NCBI RefSeq assembly: GCF_022348085.1
Contig: NZ_JAKRFN010000005.1
Span: 124,001 to 188,000 of the forward strand
Direction of reading: 5' to 3'
Source: Mycobacterium sp. PSTR-4-N
GTDB taxonomy: Bacteria; Actinomycetota; Actinomycetes; Mycobacteriales; Mycobacteriaceae
DNA length: 64,000 nt
The notes below the pieces were generated by a model, which was not told where the DNA came from, did no database searches, and saw only the letters and a list, made by a program, of their open reading frames with translations. The position numbers and the translations under genes are program-made. Positions 44,356 through 53,445 of the stretch are shown here, in pieces. The stretch's first letter is position 1, and each line of letters opens with the position of its first letter.

Positions 44356-45267
44356 TCAACCCTGCAGTCCCAGCAGCTGCGGCGCGGGGGCCACCGCAGC
44401 GGGGAGAGCAGGAGCCGGGGGCGCCGGTGGTGCCGGCGCAGGGGGCGCGCCCAGCGGCGCACCGGGGGCGGGCGCCGCGGACGGCACGCTCACCTTGAAG
44501 CCCTTGATGATCGCCTCGGTGGCATCCGCGGCCGCGACGACCTGGTCGACGCTCGTGGTGACGGCCAGTGACACCAGGTACCGGTCGGGACCGACGGTCG
44601 CGATGACGTGGCGGCGCGAGGTGTTCAGCGTCATCGCGTTCTCGCGGTACGTGCCTTCGATCAACGACGACGGCATCCCGCCGAAGTCGGCGAACGAGGC
44701 GTCGGTGGCGCGCCACGCCGGCTGCTGTTGGGCGTCGATGAACCCGTGGCTGATCGCTTCTCGCGGATCGAAGTCACCGACCAGTTTGTAGACCACCACC
44801 TGGGCGTTCGAGGAGTACAACCCGTTGCCGCCGACGCGGTCGGCGATCACTGCGAACGCATCGGGCACGTTCGGATCGGGGATGTGCTGCCAACCGCGCG
44901 GCATCGGCAGCACGATGTTCAGGGCGCGGAAGTCGCGGCTCGACTGCGGCTGCATGGTGACGCCCTTGGCCGTGAAGAAGTCGGTGAGCGTGCCCGAGGT
45001 GGCAGGGGCGAGCTGCGGCTGCGGGACGACTGCGGGAGCGGTGACTCCGGCGGGTACCGCGGCCATTCCCGCCGTGACGGGTGCCACACCCGCGGGCACC
45101 GCGGCGGCGCCCGGCGCCGCGATGGTCGCCGGCGACGGCTGGGTGGGCTGCACCGGCAGCGGCTGCGCCGACGCGGTCGCCGCGACAGTGAGCACGCCTG
45201 CCACAGCGACGGCGCACGCACCCAGTCCTTCTGCCAGAACCCGCCAGCCGCGGGCGATTTCGCTCAT
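44356..45267 (-). CDS. mtc28: Secreted proline-rich antigen Mtc28 (Rv0040c-like, LpqN-type)
   Basis: This is a 303-aa secreted protein. The signal peptide covers about residues 1-35 (ending VAATASAQP). A Pro/Ala/Val/Gly-rich repeat region (PAGVAPVTAGMAAVPAGVT and similar, about 45-85) leads to a folded domain with NIVLPMPRGWQHIPDPNVPDAF and NAQVVVYKLVGDFDPREA, typical of the LpqN/LpqT/Mtc28 family. A second Pro/Ala-rich tail ends the protein. The M. tuberculosis antigen is about 310 aa. It is divergent from leuS across 208 nt in which I see no gene. Confidence 0.9.
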   Translation of the reverse strand: MSEIARGWRVLAEGLGACAVAVAGVLTVAATASAQPLPVQPTQPSPATIAAPGAAAVPAGVAPVTAGMAAVPAGVTAPAVVPQPQLAPATSGTLTDFFTAKGVTMQPQSSRDFRALNIVLPMPRGWQHIPDPNVPDAFAVIADRVGGNGLYSSNAQVVVYKLVGDFDPREAISHGFIDAQQQPAWRATDASFADFGGMPSSLIEGTYRENAMTLNTSRRHVIATVGPDRYLVSLAVTTSVDQVVAAADATEAIIKGFKVSVPSAAPAPGAPLGAPPAPAPPAPPAPALPAAVAPAPQLLGLQG

Positions 45268-45475
45268 CGAGTGAAGTCCTCCCAGTTGGTTTCACCGACT
45301 CCCTGGCGCCTCGTGTACAGACGCGACCGGGGTCAGGGGAGAAATGTATCCACGCCGCTGAGCCGGTCACCAGGGCTGGAATCGAGCTGGGACCAACCCC
45401 TGACGCATCCGCAACGGAACCGATACCAACCCGTGGCCCGCGGGGCGGCCGAGCTGCGGCTTATACCCTGTTGGC

Positions 45476-48310
45476 GTGACCGACGCGCCGACTGGAACCG
45501 ATGACACCCCCCGCCACCGCTATACCGCGGAGCTGGCCGGGGAGATCGAGCGGTCGTGGCAGCAGCAATGGGCGCAGCGCGGCACCTTCAACGTGGCCAA
45601 CCCGGTCGGCGAGCTCGCACCCGCCGACGGCACGCCGATCCCCGCCGACAAGATGTTCGTGCAGGACATGTTCCCGTACCCGTCGGGGGAGGGGCTGCAC
45701 GTCGGTCATCCGCTGGGCTACATCGCCACCGACGTCTACGCCCGCTACTACCGCATGACCGGCCGGAACGTGTTGCACGCGTTGGGTTTCGACGCGTTCG
45801 GCTTGCCTGCAGAGCAGTACGCGATCCAGACCGGCACCCACCCGCGCACCCGCACGGAAGCCAACATCGTCAACTTCCGCCGCCAGCTGGGCCGGCTGGG
45901 ACTCGGGCACGACACCCGGCGCAGCTTCTCCACCACCGACGTCGACTTCTACAAGTGGACGCAGTGGATCTTCCTGCAGATCTTCGATGCCTGGTTCGAC
46001 CCGGTCCAGAACAAGGCGCGGCCGATCGCCGACCTGGTCGCCGAGTTCGAGAACGGCGAACGGGAGGTCGGTGACGGCCGTAGCTGGTCGGCGCTGAGCA
46101 GCGGCGAACGTGCCGATGTCCTGGCCGATCACCGCCTGGTCTATCTCGCCGACTCGGTGGTGAACTGGTGCCCCGGACTGGGCACGGTCCTGGCCAACGA
46201 GGAGGTCACCGCCGACGGCCGCAGTGAGCGCGGCAACTTCCCGGTGTTCCGGAAACGCCTGCGGCAGTGGATGATGCGCATCACCGCCTACTCCGACCGG
46301 TTGCTCGAAGATCTCGACGTGCTGGACTGGCCGGACAAGGTCAAGACCATGCAGCGCAACTGGATCGGGCGGTCGACCGGCGCGAGCGTGCTGTTCGGCA
46401 CGGACGCCGGCGACGTCGAGGTGTTCACCACCCGCCCGGACACGCTGTTCGGGGCGACCTACTTGGTGCTGGCTCCCGAGCACGATCTGGTCGACGGGTT
46501 GGTCGCCGAGCAGTGGCCCGACGGCGTGGACGAACGGTGGACGTTCGGTGCGGCGTCGCCGCGGGAGGCCGTCGCCGCCTACCGCGCGTCGATCGCGGCG
46601 AAGTCGGATCTGGAGCGGCAGGAGAACAAGACCAAGACCGGGGTCTTCCTGGGCGCGTATGCGGTGAATCCGGCCAACGATCAGAGGGTCCCGGTGTTCA
46701 TCGCCGACTATGTGCTCGCCGGCTACGGCACCGGCGCCATCATGGCGGTGCCCGGTGGTGATCAACGCGACTGGGATTTCGCCACCGAGTTCGGCTTGCC
46801 GATCGTGGAAGTGGTTGCCGGCGGCGATGTTTCGGAGGCCGCCTACACGGGCGACGGGCCCCTGGTGAATTCCGACTTCCTCGACGGGATGGACGTGGCG
46901 GCGGCCAAGGAGGCGATCACCGAGCGGCTGGTCGCACAGGGCCGCGGCCGGGCCCGCGTCGAGTACAAGCTGCGGGATTGGCTTTTCGCCCGTCAGCGCT
47001 ACTGGGGCGAGCCGTTCCCGATCGTCTACGACTCCGACGGGCGCGCCCACGGGCTGCCCGAGGAGCTGCTCCCGGTCGAACTGCCCGACGTGCCGGACTA
47101 CTCGCCGGTGCTCTTCGACCCCACCGATGCGGACAGCGAGCCGTCGCCGCCGCTGGCCAAGGCCACGGACTGGGTCAATGTCGAATTGGACCTCGGTGAC
47201 GGGCGCAAGTCCTACACCCGCGACACCAACGTGATGCCGCAGTGGGCCGGCAGCTCCTGGTACGAGCTGCGCTACACCGATCCGTACAACACAGAAGCGA
47301 TGTGTGCCAAGGAGAACGAGGCGTATTGGATGGGTCCGCGCCCGGCCGAGCACGGCGCCCAGGACCCCGGCGGTGTCGATCTGTACGTCGGTGGGGTCGA
47401 GCACGCCGTGCTGCACCTGCTGTACTCCCGCTTCTGGCACAAGGTGCTCTACGACCTGGGCCACGTGAGCTCGCGCGAGCCGTACCGGCGACTGGTCAAC
47501 CAGGGCTACATCCAGGCGTTCGCCTACACGGATTCGCGCGGTGCGTACGTGCCGGCCGCGGACGTGATCGAGCGGGACGGGAAGTTCTTCTACGACGGCG
47601 CCGAGGTCAACCAGGAGTTCGGCAAGATCGGCAAGAGCTTGAAGAACTCGGTGTCGCCCGACGAGATCTGCGAGGAGTACGGCGCGGACACACTGCGCGT
47701 GTACGAGATGTCGATGGGTCCGCTGGAGGCGTCGCGGCCCTGGGCGACCAAGGACGTCGTCGGCGCGCATCGCTTCCTGCAGCGGGTGTGGCGCCTGGTG
47801 GTCGACGAGACGACGGGTGAGCTGCGTGCCACCGCAGGCGACGCCGATGACGACACGCGAAAGTTGTTGCACCGCACGATCTCCGGCGTCGGTGAGGACT
47901 ATGCGGCACTGCGCAACAACACGGCGGCGGCCAAGTTGATCGAGTACACCAATCACCTGACCAAGCAATCGGTGACCGCGCGCGAGGCGCTCGAACCCCT
48001 GGTGCTGATGGTGGCGCCGTTGGCCCCGCACCTCGCAGAGGAGCTGTGGTCGCGACTGGGGCATGACGGGTCGCTGGCGCACGGCCCGTTCCCGGTGGCC
48101 GATCCGGCCTATTTGGTCGAGGACACCGTCGAGTACCCGGTGCAGGTGAACGGCAAGGTGCGCAGCCGGGTCACGGTGGCGGCCGACGCCGCCCCGGCAG
48201 TGGTCGAGGCGGCCGCGTTGGCCGACGAGAAGGTCGCGGGCTTCTTGGAGGGCCGCACCCCCAAGAAGCTGATCGTGGTGCCCGGCCGGCTGGTCAACGT
48301 CGTCGTCTGA
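45476..48310 (+). CDS. leuS: Leucyl-tRNA synthetase
   Basis: This 944-aa class I synthetase attaches leucine to tRNA-Leu. The HIGH-type motif is in [16 protein letters not shown], and an editing domain lies near residues 230-430. The lysine-containing loop reads [15 protein letters not shown] where the classic KMSKS motif sits; the same form appears to occur in mycobacterial LeuRS. The C-terminal anticodon-binding domain and a tail ending [16 protein letters not shown] follow. The GTG start gives [11 protein letters not shown]. The M. tuberculosis enzyme is about 969 aa. Confidence 0.97.
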   Translation: MTDAPTGTDDTPRHRYTAELAGEIERSWQQQWAQRGTFNVANPVGELAPADGTPIPADKMFVQDMFPYPSGEGLHVGHPLGYIATDVYARYYRMTGRNVLHALGFDAFGLPAEQYAIQTGTHPRTRTEANIVNFRRQLGRLGLGHDTRRSFSTTDVDFYKWTQWIFLQIFDAWFDPVQNKARPIADLVAEFENGEREVGDGRSWSALSSGERADVLADHRLVYLADSVVNWCPGLGTVLANEEVTADGRSERGNFPVFRKRLRQWMMRITAYSDRLLEDLDVLDWPDKVKTMQRNWIGRSTGASVLFGTDAGDVEVFTTRPDTLFGATYLVLAPEHDLVDGLVAEQWPDGVDERWTFGAASPREAVAAYRASIAAKSDLERQENKTKTGVFLGAYAVNPANDQRVPVFIADYVLAGYGTGAIMAVPGGDQRDWDFATEFGLPIVEVVAGGDVSEAAYTGDGPLVNSDFLDGMDVAAAKEAITERLVAQGRGRARVEYKLRDWLFARQRYWGEPFPIVYDSDGRAHGLPEELLPVELPDVPDYSPVLFDPTDADSEPSPPLAKATDWVNVELDLGDGRKSYTRDTNVMPQWAGSSWYELRYTDPYNTEAMCAKENEAYWMGPRPAEHGAQDPGGVDLYVGGVEHAVLHLLYSRFWHKVLYDLGHVSSREPYRRLVNQGYIQAFAYTDSRGAYVPAADVIERDGKFFYDGAEVNQEFGKIGKSLKNSVSPDEICEEYGADTLRVYEMSMGPLEASRPWATKDVVGAHRFLQRVWRLVVDETTGELRATAGDADDDTRKLLHRTISGVGEDYAALRNNTAAAKLIEYTNHLTKQSVTAREALEPLVLMVAPLAPHLAEELWSRLGHDGSLAHGPFPVADPAYLVEDTVEYPVQVNGKVRSRVTVAADAAPAVVEAAALADEKVAGFLEGRTPKKLIVVPGRLVNVVV

Positions 48311-48341
48311 GCGCAGTGTCGCTGAGCGCAGGTTTGCACAA

Positions 48342-48347
48342 TAAAAT
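48342..48347 (+). promoter_or_regulatory. Possible -10 element for a leaderless ctaD transcript
   Basis: TAAAAT fits the mycobacterial TANNNT -10 hexamer. It lies 9 nt before the GTG at 48356, so transcription could start at or very near that codon. No clear -35 is seen. The promoter is inferred. Confidence 0.35.
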
Positions 48348-48355
48348 CGCGGGTA

Positions 48356-50125
48356 GTGCGCGTCCGCATGGTCACCGATGCCACCCCTGATGCCGTCACC
48401 CTGCGCACTCTGGAAGCCAGGAGGCCCTTCCCGCCGCGTCTGAAACCGGTCGGCGGCCTGATCTATCGGCTCGTGACCACCACCGATCACAAGCTGATCG
48501 GCATCATGTACGTCGTCACGTGCTTTGCCTTCTTCTTCCTTGCCGGGTTGATGGCGCTGATGATGCGCACCGAGCTCGCGATGCCGGGCCTGCAGTTCCT
48601 GTCCAACGAGCAGTACAACCAGCTGTTCACGATGCACGGCACGATCATGCTGCTGTTCTATGCGACACCGATCGTGTTCGGCTTCGCGAATCTGGTGCTG
48701 CCGCTGCAGATCGGCGCGCCTGACGTCGCGTTTCCCCGGTTGAACGCGTTCTCCTACTGGCTGTTCCTGTTCGGCGCGTTGATCGCGCTGGGAGGGTTCA
48801 TCACCCCCGGCGGTGCCGCGGACTTCGGGTGGACGGCGTACTCCCCGCTGACCGACTCGACACACTCGCCGGGAGCCGGCTCTGATCTGTGGATCATGGG
48901 GTTGGCCATCGGAGGTCTGGGGACGATCCTCGGCGCGGTCAACATGATCACCACTGTGGTGTGCATGCGCGCCCCGGGCATGACGATGTTCCGGATGCCG
49001 ATCTTCACCTGGAACATCCTCGTGACGTCGATCCTGGTGCTGCTGGCGTTCCCGCTGCTGACCGCCGCGCTGTTCGGACTGGCCGCCGACCGGCACCTGG
49101 GCGCGCATGTCTACGACCCCGCCAACGGCGGGGCGATCCTGTGGCAACACCTTTTCTGGTTCTTCGGGCATCCCGAGGTGTACATCGTCGCGCTGCCGTT
49201 CTTCGGCATCGTCACCGAGATCTTCCCGGTGTTCTCCCGCAAGCCGATCTTCGGCTACACCACGCTGATCTACGCGACGCTCGGCATCGGCGCGCTGTCG
49301 GTGGCGGTGTGGGCGCACCACATGTATGCCACCGGTGCGGTGCTGCTGCCGTTCTTCTCGTTCATGACGTTCCTGATCGCGGTGCCCACGGGCATCAAGT
49401 TCTTCAACTGGATCGGCACGATGTGGAAGGGGCAGCTCACGTTCGAAACCCCGATGCTCTGGTCCATCGGGTTCCTCGCAACGTTTCTGCTCGGCGGCCT
49501 GTCAGGGGTGCTGCTGGCCAGCCCGCCGCTGGATTTCCACGTCACCGACAGCTACTTCGTCGTCGCGCACTTCCACTACGTGCTGTTCGGCACCATCGTG
49601 TTCGCCACGTATGCCGGCGTCTACTTCTGGTTCCCGAAGATGACGGGCCGGATGCTCGACGAGCGGCTGGGCAAAGTAAACTTCTGGCTCACGTTCATCG
49701 GCTTCCACCTGACCTTCGGGATTCAGCACTGGCTCGGTGATGCCGGGATGCCGCGCCGCTACGCCGACTATCTGCCCACCGACGGCTTCACCGGCATGCA
49801 CATCGCGTCCACGATCGGCGCGTTCATCCTGGGGGTGTCGATGTTGCCGTTCGTCTGGAACGTCTTCAAGAGCTGGCGCTACGGCGAGCCGGTGACGGTC
49901 GACGATCCGTGGGGGCACGGCAATTCGCTGGAGTGGGCGACCAGCTGCCCACCGCCCCGGCACAACTTCACCGAACTCCCTCGAATCCGTTCGGAGCGGC
50001 CGGCTTTCGAGCTGCACTATCCCCACATGGTGCAGCAGATGCGGGACGAGGCGCACATCGGTCGCCATGCCACCGCGGGTGAGTCGCCGGGCGGATACGG
50101 GCCGCGCACCGAACCCGACCGCTGA
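48356..50125 (+). CDS. ctaD: Cytochrome c oxidase subunit I (ctaD paralogue)
   Basis: Subunit I of the aa3-type terminal oxidase reduces O2 and pumps protons. The 589-aa protein has 12 membrane helices and all metal ligands. The low-spin haem His is in [12 protein letters not shown], the CuB His with cross-linked Tyr in FFGHPEVYI, the two CuB His in [10 protein letters not shown], and the haem a3/a His pair in [11 protein letters not shown]. No other oxidase subunit is nearby. The M. tuberculosis ctaD I know is elsewhere (Rv3043c), so this is likely a second copy. An ATG at 48368 is an alternative start. Confidence 0.93.
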   Translation: MRVRMVTDATPDAVTLRTLEARRPFPPRLKPVGGLIYRLVTTTDHKLIGIMYVVTCFAFFFLAGLMALMMRTELAMPGLQFLSNEQYNQLFTMHGTIMLLFYATPIVFGFANLVLPLQIGAPDVAFPRLNAFSYWLFLFGALIALGGFITPGGAADFGWTAYSPLTDSTHSPGAGSDLWIMGLAIGGLGTILGAVNMITTVVCMRAPGMTMFRMPIFTWNILVTSILVLLAFPLLTAALFGLAADRHLGAHVYDPANGGAILWQHLFWFFGHPEVYIVALPFFGIVTEIFPVFSRKPIFGYTTLIYATLGIGALSVAVWAHHMYATGAVLLPFFSFMTFLIAVPTGIKFFNWIGTMWKGQLTFETPMLWSIGFLATFLLGGLSGVLLASPPLDFHVTDSYFVVAHFHYVLFGTIVFATYAGVYFWFPKMTGRMLDERLGKVNFWLTFIGFHLTFGIQHWLGDAGMPRRYADYLPTDGFTGMHIASTIGAFILGVSMLPFVWNVFKSWRYGEPVTVDDPWGHGNSLEWATSCPPPRHNFTELPRIRSERPAFELHYPHMVQQMRDEAHIGRHATAGESPGGYGPRTEPDR

Positions 50126-50791
50126 TCAGCGGGGCCGGACGACGACCTCGTGGATGTGAGCGTCGCGGGGCGAGGTGATCGCGTCGACGGTGACGGCTGC
50201 GACGGTCTGCGGGCTCAGGAACTGAGACGGGTCGTAGTCGCGACCCTCGTAGGCGACGAGGTCCTCTTGCATGGCGGTGGCGATCCGGCCGGGGTGCACG
50301 GAGGTCACCCGCAGCGACGGTTCGTCCGCGCGCAGGGAATCGGCGAACCCGCGCAGCGCGAACTTGCTCGCCGAGTACGACGCCAGCCCCGGTGAGGCCT
50401 TGATGCCGGCGCCGGAGTTGATGAACACGACGTGCCCGGCCGCGGCGCGCAGCGCGGGCAGCAGTTCGAGGGTGAGGGCGACGGCGCCGACGACGTTGAC
50501 GGCCATGGTGGACCGCCACTGGTCGACGGTGCTCTCCCCGACCCGGCCCGGGTAGGCGACACCGGCGTTGTGGATCAGCACGTCGAGTTCGACGATCGGC
50601 TCCACCACCGCGGGGATCGCATCCGGATCTGCCAGGTCGATCGGCCACGTCGTCGCCCCCAACCGCTCGGCGACGGCGTCGAGACGGTCCGAGGGTCGCC
50701 CGGCGAGGAACAGGGTGTGGGTCGGGGCCAGCGCCTCGGCGAGCGCGGCTCCGACGCCTCCGGCAGCGCCGGTGATCATGGCGGTCGGCAC
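50126..50791 (-). CDS. Short-chain dehydrogenase/reductase
   Basis: This 221-aa SDR has the cofactor motif ITGAAGGVGAALAEAL at the N-terminus, HNAGVAYPG (NAG motif) and the catalytic Ser-Tyr-Lys set in VFINSGAGIKASPGLASYSASK. The LAGRPSD segment after the second strand suggests NADP preference. The substrate is unknown. Its stop abuts the ctaD stop, tail to tail, and it is divergent from the glucosylglycerate hydrolase gene across 54 nt. The GTG start gives VPTAMITG. Confidence 0.9.
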   Translation of the reverse strand: MPTAMITGAAGGVGAALAEALAPTHTLFLAGRPSDRLDAVAERLGATTWPIDLADPDAIPAVVEPIVELDVLIHNAGVAYPGRVGESTVDQWRSTMAVNVVGAVALTLELLPALRAAAGHVVFINSGAGIKASPGLASYSASKFALRGFADSLRADEPSLRVTSVHPGRIATAMQEDLVAYEGRDYDPSQFLSPQTVAAVTVDAITSPRDAHIHEVVVRPR

Positions 50792-50845
50792 ATTCGCACC
50801 CTACCGACCTGCGCCGCGCCCCAACTCGTCGCATCATGGGAGGCG

Positions 50846-52186
50846 ATGCCACACGATCCGAGCTTTGCCCCGACGCAACTCGCCGCCCGCGCGGCCTACC
50901 TGTTGCGCGGCAACGATCTCGGCACGATGACCACCGCGGCGCCGTTGCTGTACCCGCACATGTGGAGTTGGGACGCCGCGTTCGTCGCGATCGGCCTTGC
51001 TCCGCTGTCGGTCGAGCGAGCCGTGGTGGAACTGGACACGCTGCTGTCGGCGCAGTGGCGCAACGGCATGATCCCGCACATCGTCTTCGCCAACGGCGTC
51101 GACGGCTACTTCCCGGGGCCGGCCCGGTGGGCCGCGTCGGCGCTCTCGCCCGACGCTCCCCGCGGCAGGCACACCTCGGGGATCACGCAGCCGCCGGTGC
51201 ACGCGATCGCCGTGCAGCGCATCCTCGACCATGCGCGGCGGCGCGGCCGCTCCACGCGCGCGGTCGCCGACGCGTTCCTGGATCGCCGGTGGGGCGATAT
51301 GGTGCGCTGGCATCGATGGCTCGCCGAGTGCCGAGACCAGAAGGAGCACGGCCGGATCACGGTGTACCACGGGTGGGAGTCCGGCATGGACAATTCACCG
51401 CGCTGGGATGGCCCGTACGCCAACGTGATTCCCGGTGACGTACCGCCGTATCAACGCGAGGACAACAAGATCAACACCGACGCCAGCCAGCGTCCCAGCG
51501 ATCTGGAGTACGACCGCTACTTGTGGCTGGTCGAGGAGATGAAGTCGGTTCGCTACGACGATCGGCTGCTGGCCAATACGATGAGCTTCGCGGTCGAGGA
51601 CGTGTTCGTCTCGGCGATCTTCTCCGTGGCCTGCCAGGTGCTCGCCGAGATCGGCGAGGACCACAAGCGCCCCCACGCCGACGTCAAGGACCTGTACTCC
51701 TGGGCCGACCGGTTCCGTGCCGGCGTGATCGACACCACCGATCAACGGACCGGCGCAGCAAGGGATTACGACGTCCGCGGCGACCGGTGGATCGGCACCG
51801 AGACGGCGGCGCAGTTCGCGCCGCTGCTGTGCGGAGGCCTTCCGCACGAGCGGGAACGCACGCTGATCCGGCTGCTCGAGGGGCCTCGGTTCTGCGGGCA
51901 TCCGGATCTGGCGTACGCACTGATCCCGTCGACGTCGCCGGTGTCGCGCGACTTCCGGTCCCGCGAGTACTGGCGCGGACCGGTGTGGCCGGTGATGACG
52001 TGGCTGTTCTCGTGGTGCTTCGCCCGGCGCGGTTGGGCGGAGCGGTCGTCGGCGCTGCGACGCGAGGGCCTGCGCCAGGCCAGCGACGGCACGTTCGCCG
52101 AGTACTACGAACCGTTCACCGGGGAGCCGCTGGGCAGCATGCAGCAGTCGTGGACGGCGGCCGCGGTGCTCGACTGGCTGGGGTGA
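50846..52186 (+). CDS. ggh: Glucosylglycerate hydrolase (GH63-type)
   Basis: This enzyme hydrolyses glucosylglycerate, and probably mannosylglycerate, to sugar and glycerate; it is linked to recovery from nitrogen starvation. The 446-aa length equals the M. hassiacum enzyme I recall. The residues reported as important there fall at the same numbers: Asp43 in MWSWDAAF, Asp182 in ESGMDNSPRWDG and Glu419 in GTFAEYYEPFTG. The (alpha/alpha)6 fold signature YWRGPVWPVMTWL is also present. A GGGAGG lies just upstream of the ATG. It is divergent from the SDR and converges on the MarR gene. Confidence 0.9.
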   Translation: MPHDPSFAPTQLAARAAYLLRGNDLGTMTTAAPLLYPHMWSWDAAFVAIGLAPLSVERAVVELDTLLSAQWRNGMIPHIVFANGVDGYFPGPARWAASALSPDAPRGRHTSGITQPPVHAIAVQRILDHARRRGRSTRAVADAFLDRRWGDMVRWHRWLAECRDQKEHGRITVYHGWESGMDNSPRWDGPYANVIPGDVPPYQREDNKINTDASQRPSDLEYDRYLWLVEEMKSVRYDDRLLANTMSFAVEDVFVSAIFSVACQVLAEIGEDHKRPHADVKDLYSWADRFRAGVIDTTDQRTGAARDYDVRGDRWIGTETAAQFAPLLCGGLPHERERTLIRLLEGPRFCGHPDLAYALIPSTSPVSRDFRSREYWRGPVWPVMTWLFSWCFARRGWAERSSALRREGLRQASDGTFAEYYEPFTGEPLGSMQQSWTAAAVLDWLG

Positions 52187-52189
52187 GAA

Positions 52190-52630
52190 CTATTCGGCGA
52201 TGCGCTCGAGCGGCGCCAAAGCGTTCGACAGCGCCGCGAGCTCCTCTTCGCTGAGCTTGCTCAGCAGCTGCGCCAGATGGGCCTGCCGGGAGGCCAGGGC
52301 ATCGCGATGCTGGGCGAGGCCTTCGGGGGTGATCTCCACCAGCACAGCGCGCAGATCCGAGGGATCGCGGGACCGCTTGACCAGGCCCAGTTTCTCGAGA
52401 CGCCGGATGGCGACGGTGGTGGTGGGGGTGCGGACACGCTCGTGGGCGGCCAGCTCCGTCATCCGCATGGGGCCGCGGTCGAGCAAAGTCAACAGGATCG
52501 ACAGCTGCGCCAACGTCAGATCGCCGGCCGTGGGGGTCTTGCCCGTGTGGCGCAGCACGGACATCAACTTGGCGAGCACGCGCTGCAGATCGCCGGCAAC
52601 GTCGCTGACCTGGGCGTCCGTGGTCACCAT
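52190..52630 (-). CDS. MarR family transcriptional regulator (Rv0042c-like)
   Basis: This 146-aa winged-helix regulator has the MarR core LTLAQLSILLTLLDRGPMRMTELAAHERVRTPTTTVAIRRLEKLGLVKR followed by the wing SRDPSDLRAVLVEITPEG. The gene ends 3 nt from the ggh stop and starts 68 nt downstream of the ABC operon end. The M. tuberculosis relative is longer (about 208 aa) at the N-terminus. Ligand and targets are unknown; ggh and the ABC operon are possible neighbours to test. Confidence 0.9.
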   Translation of the reverse strand: MVTTDAQVSDVAGDLQRVLAKLMSVLRHTGKTPTAGDLTLAQLSILLTLLDRGPMRMTELAAHERVRTPTTTVAIRRLEKLGLVKRSRDPSDLRAVLVEITPEGLAQHRDALASRQAHLAQLLSKLSEEELAALSNALAPLERIAE

Positions 52631-52698
52631 AATTTTGGCAGTCTAACGGGTCGCGGGCCGCCGCGACGCCTGGTCAGACGCTTTTGGAGCAAATAGTG

Positions 52699-53445
52699 CT
52701 ACAGCACTTGTGAGAGGAAACGTTGCAGCCGCTCCGTTTCGGCTTTCTCGAAGATCTGCTCGGGCGGTCCGGTCTCGACCACGCGGCCACGGTCCATGAA
52801 CACCACGGTGTCGGCGAAGGACCGCGCGAAGTCCATCTCGTGGGTCACGATCACCATCGTCATCCCGTCGGCGCCGAGTTCGGCGATGAGCGCCAGCACC
52901 CCTTTGACGAGTTCGGGGTCCAGTGCCGAGGTCGCCTCGTCGAAGAACATCACCTGCGGAGACATCGCCAGCGCACGCGCGATCGCGACGCGCTGCTGCT
53001 GACCGCCCGACAGGGTCGAGGGCCGCACCTCCGCCTTGTGCCGCAGCCCGACCCGGTCGAGTTGTGTCAGACCGAGTTCGCGGGCCGCGTCGGCGTCGAG
53101 GCCCTTGAGGCGTCGCGGGGCCAACGTGACGTTCTCCAGCACCGTCTTGTGCGGGAACAGCTGAAACTGCTGGAACACCATGCCGATTCGTTGGCGCAGC
53201 TGATCTGGATCGTCACCGAGCACAGATCGCCCGTCGAGCAGGATGTCCCCGCGATCGGGTTCGTAGAGGCGGTTGAGGGTGCGCAACAGCGTGGACTTTC
53301 CCGATCCTGACGGTCCGATGACGGCCGTCGACGTGCCCGCGGCGACGTCGAGATCGACTCCGCGCAGGACGGCGTTCGGGCCGAAGGACAGGTGAAGGTC
53401 GGTGGCGGCCAGCGACACCGGCTCGGTTCCGGTGGACGTCGCCAT
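52699..53445 (-). CDS. Polar amino acid ABC transporter ATP-binding protein
   Basis: This 248-aa ABC ATPase of the GlnQ/HisP class has Walker A GPSGSGKST, Q-loop FQQFQLFPH, signature LSGGQQQRVAIARAL and Walker B VMFFDEATSALDPEL, then the H-loop VTHEMDFAR. It energises the fused binding protein-permease encoded immediately upstream; the stop of that gene and this ATG share one base (TGATG). Together they form a complete two-gene importer, probably for glutamine/glutamate or a related polar amino acid. Confidence 0.95.
   Translation of the reverse strand: MATSTGTEPVSLAATDLHLSFGPNAVLRGVDLDVAAGTSTAVIGPSGSGKSTLLRTLNRLYEPDRGDILLDGRSVLGDDPDQLRQRIGMVFQQFQLFPHKTVLENVTLAPRRLKGLDADAARELGLTQLDRVGLRHKAEVRPSTLSGGQQQRVAIARALAMSPQVMFFDEATSALDPELVKGVLALIAELGADGMTMVIVTHEMDFARSFADTVVFMDRGRVVETGPPEQIFEKAETERLQRFLSQVL

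Noticed and set aside
45461..49321. A 1286-codon open frame on the minus strand
   Set aside because: It lies opposite leuS and ctaD, which have complete catalytic motifs; its product is His/Gln/Arg-rich without a recognisable domain. It is a GC-rich antisense shadow.
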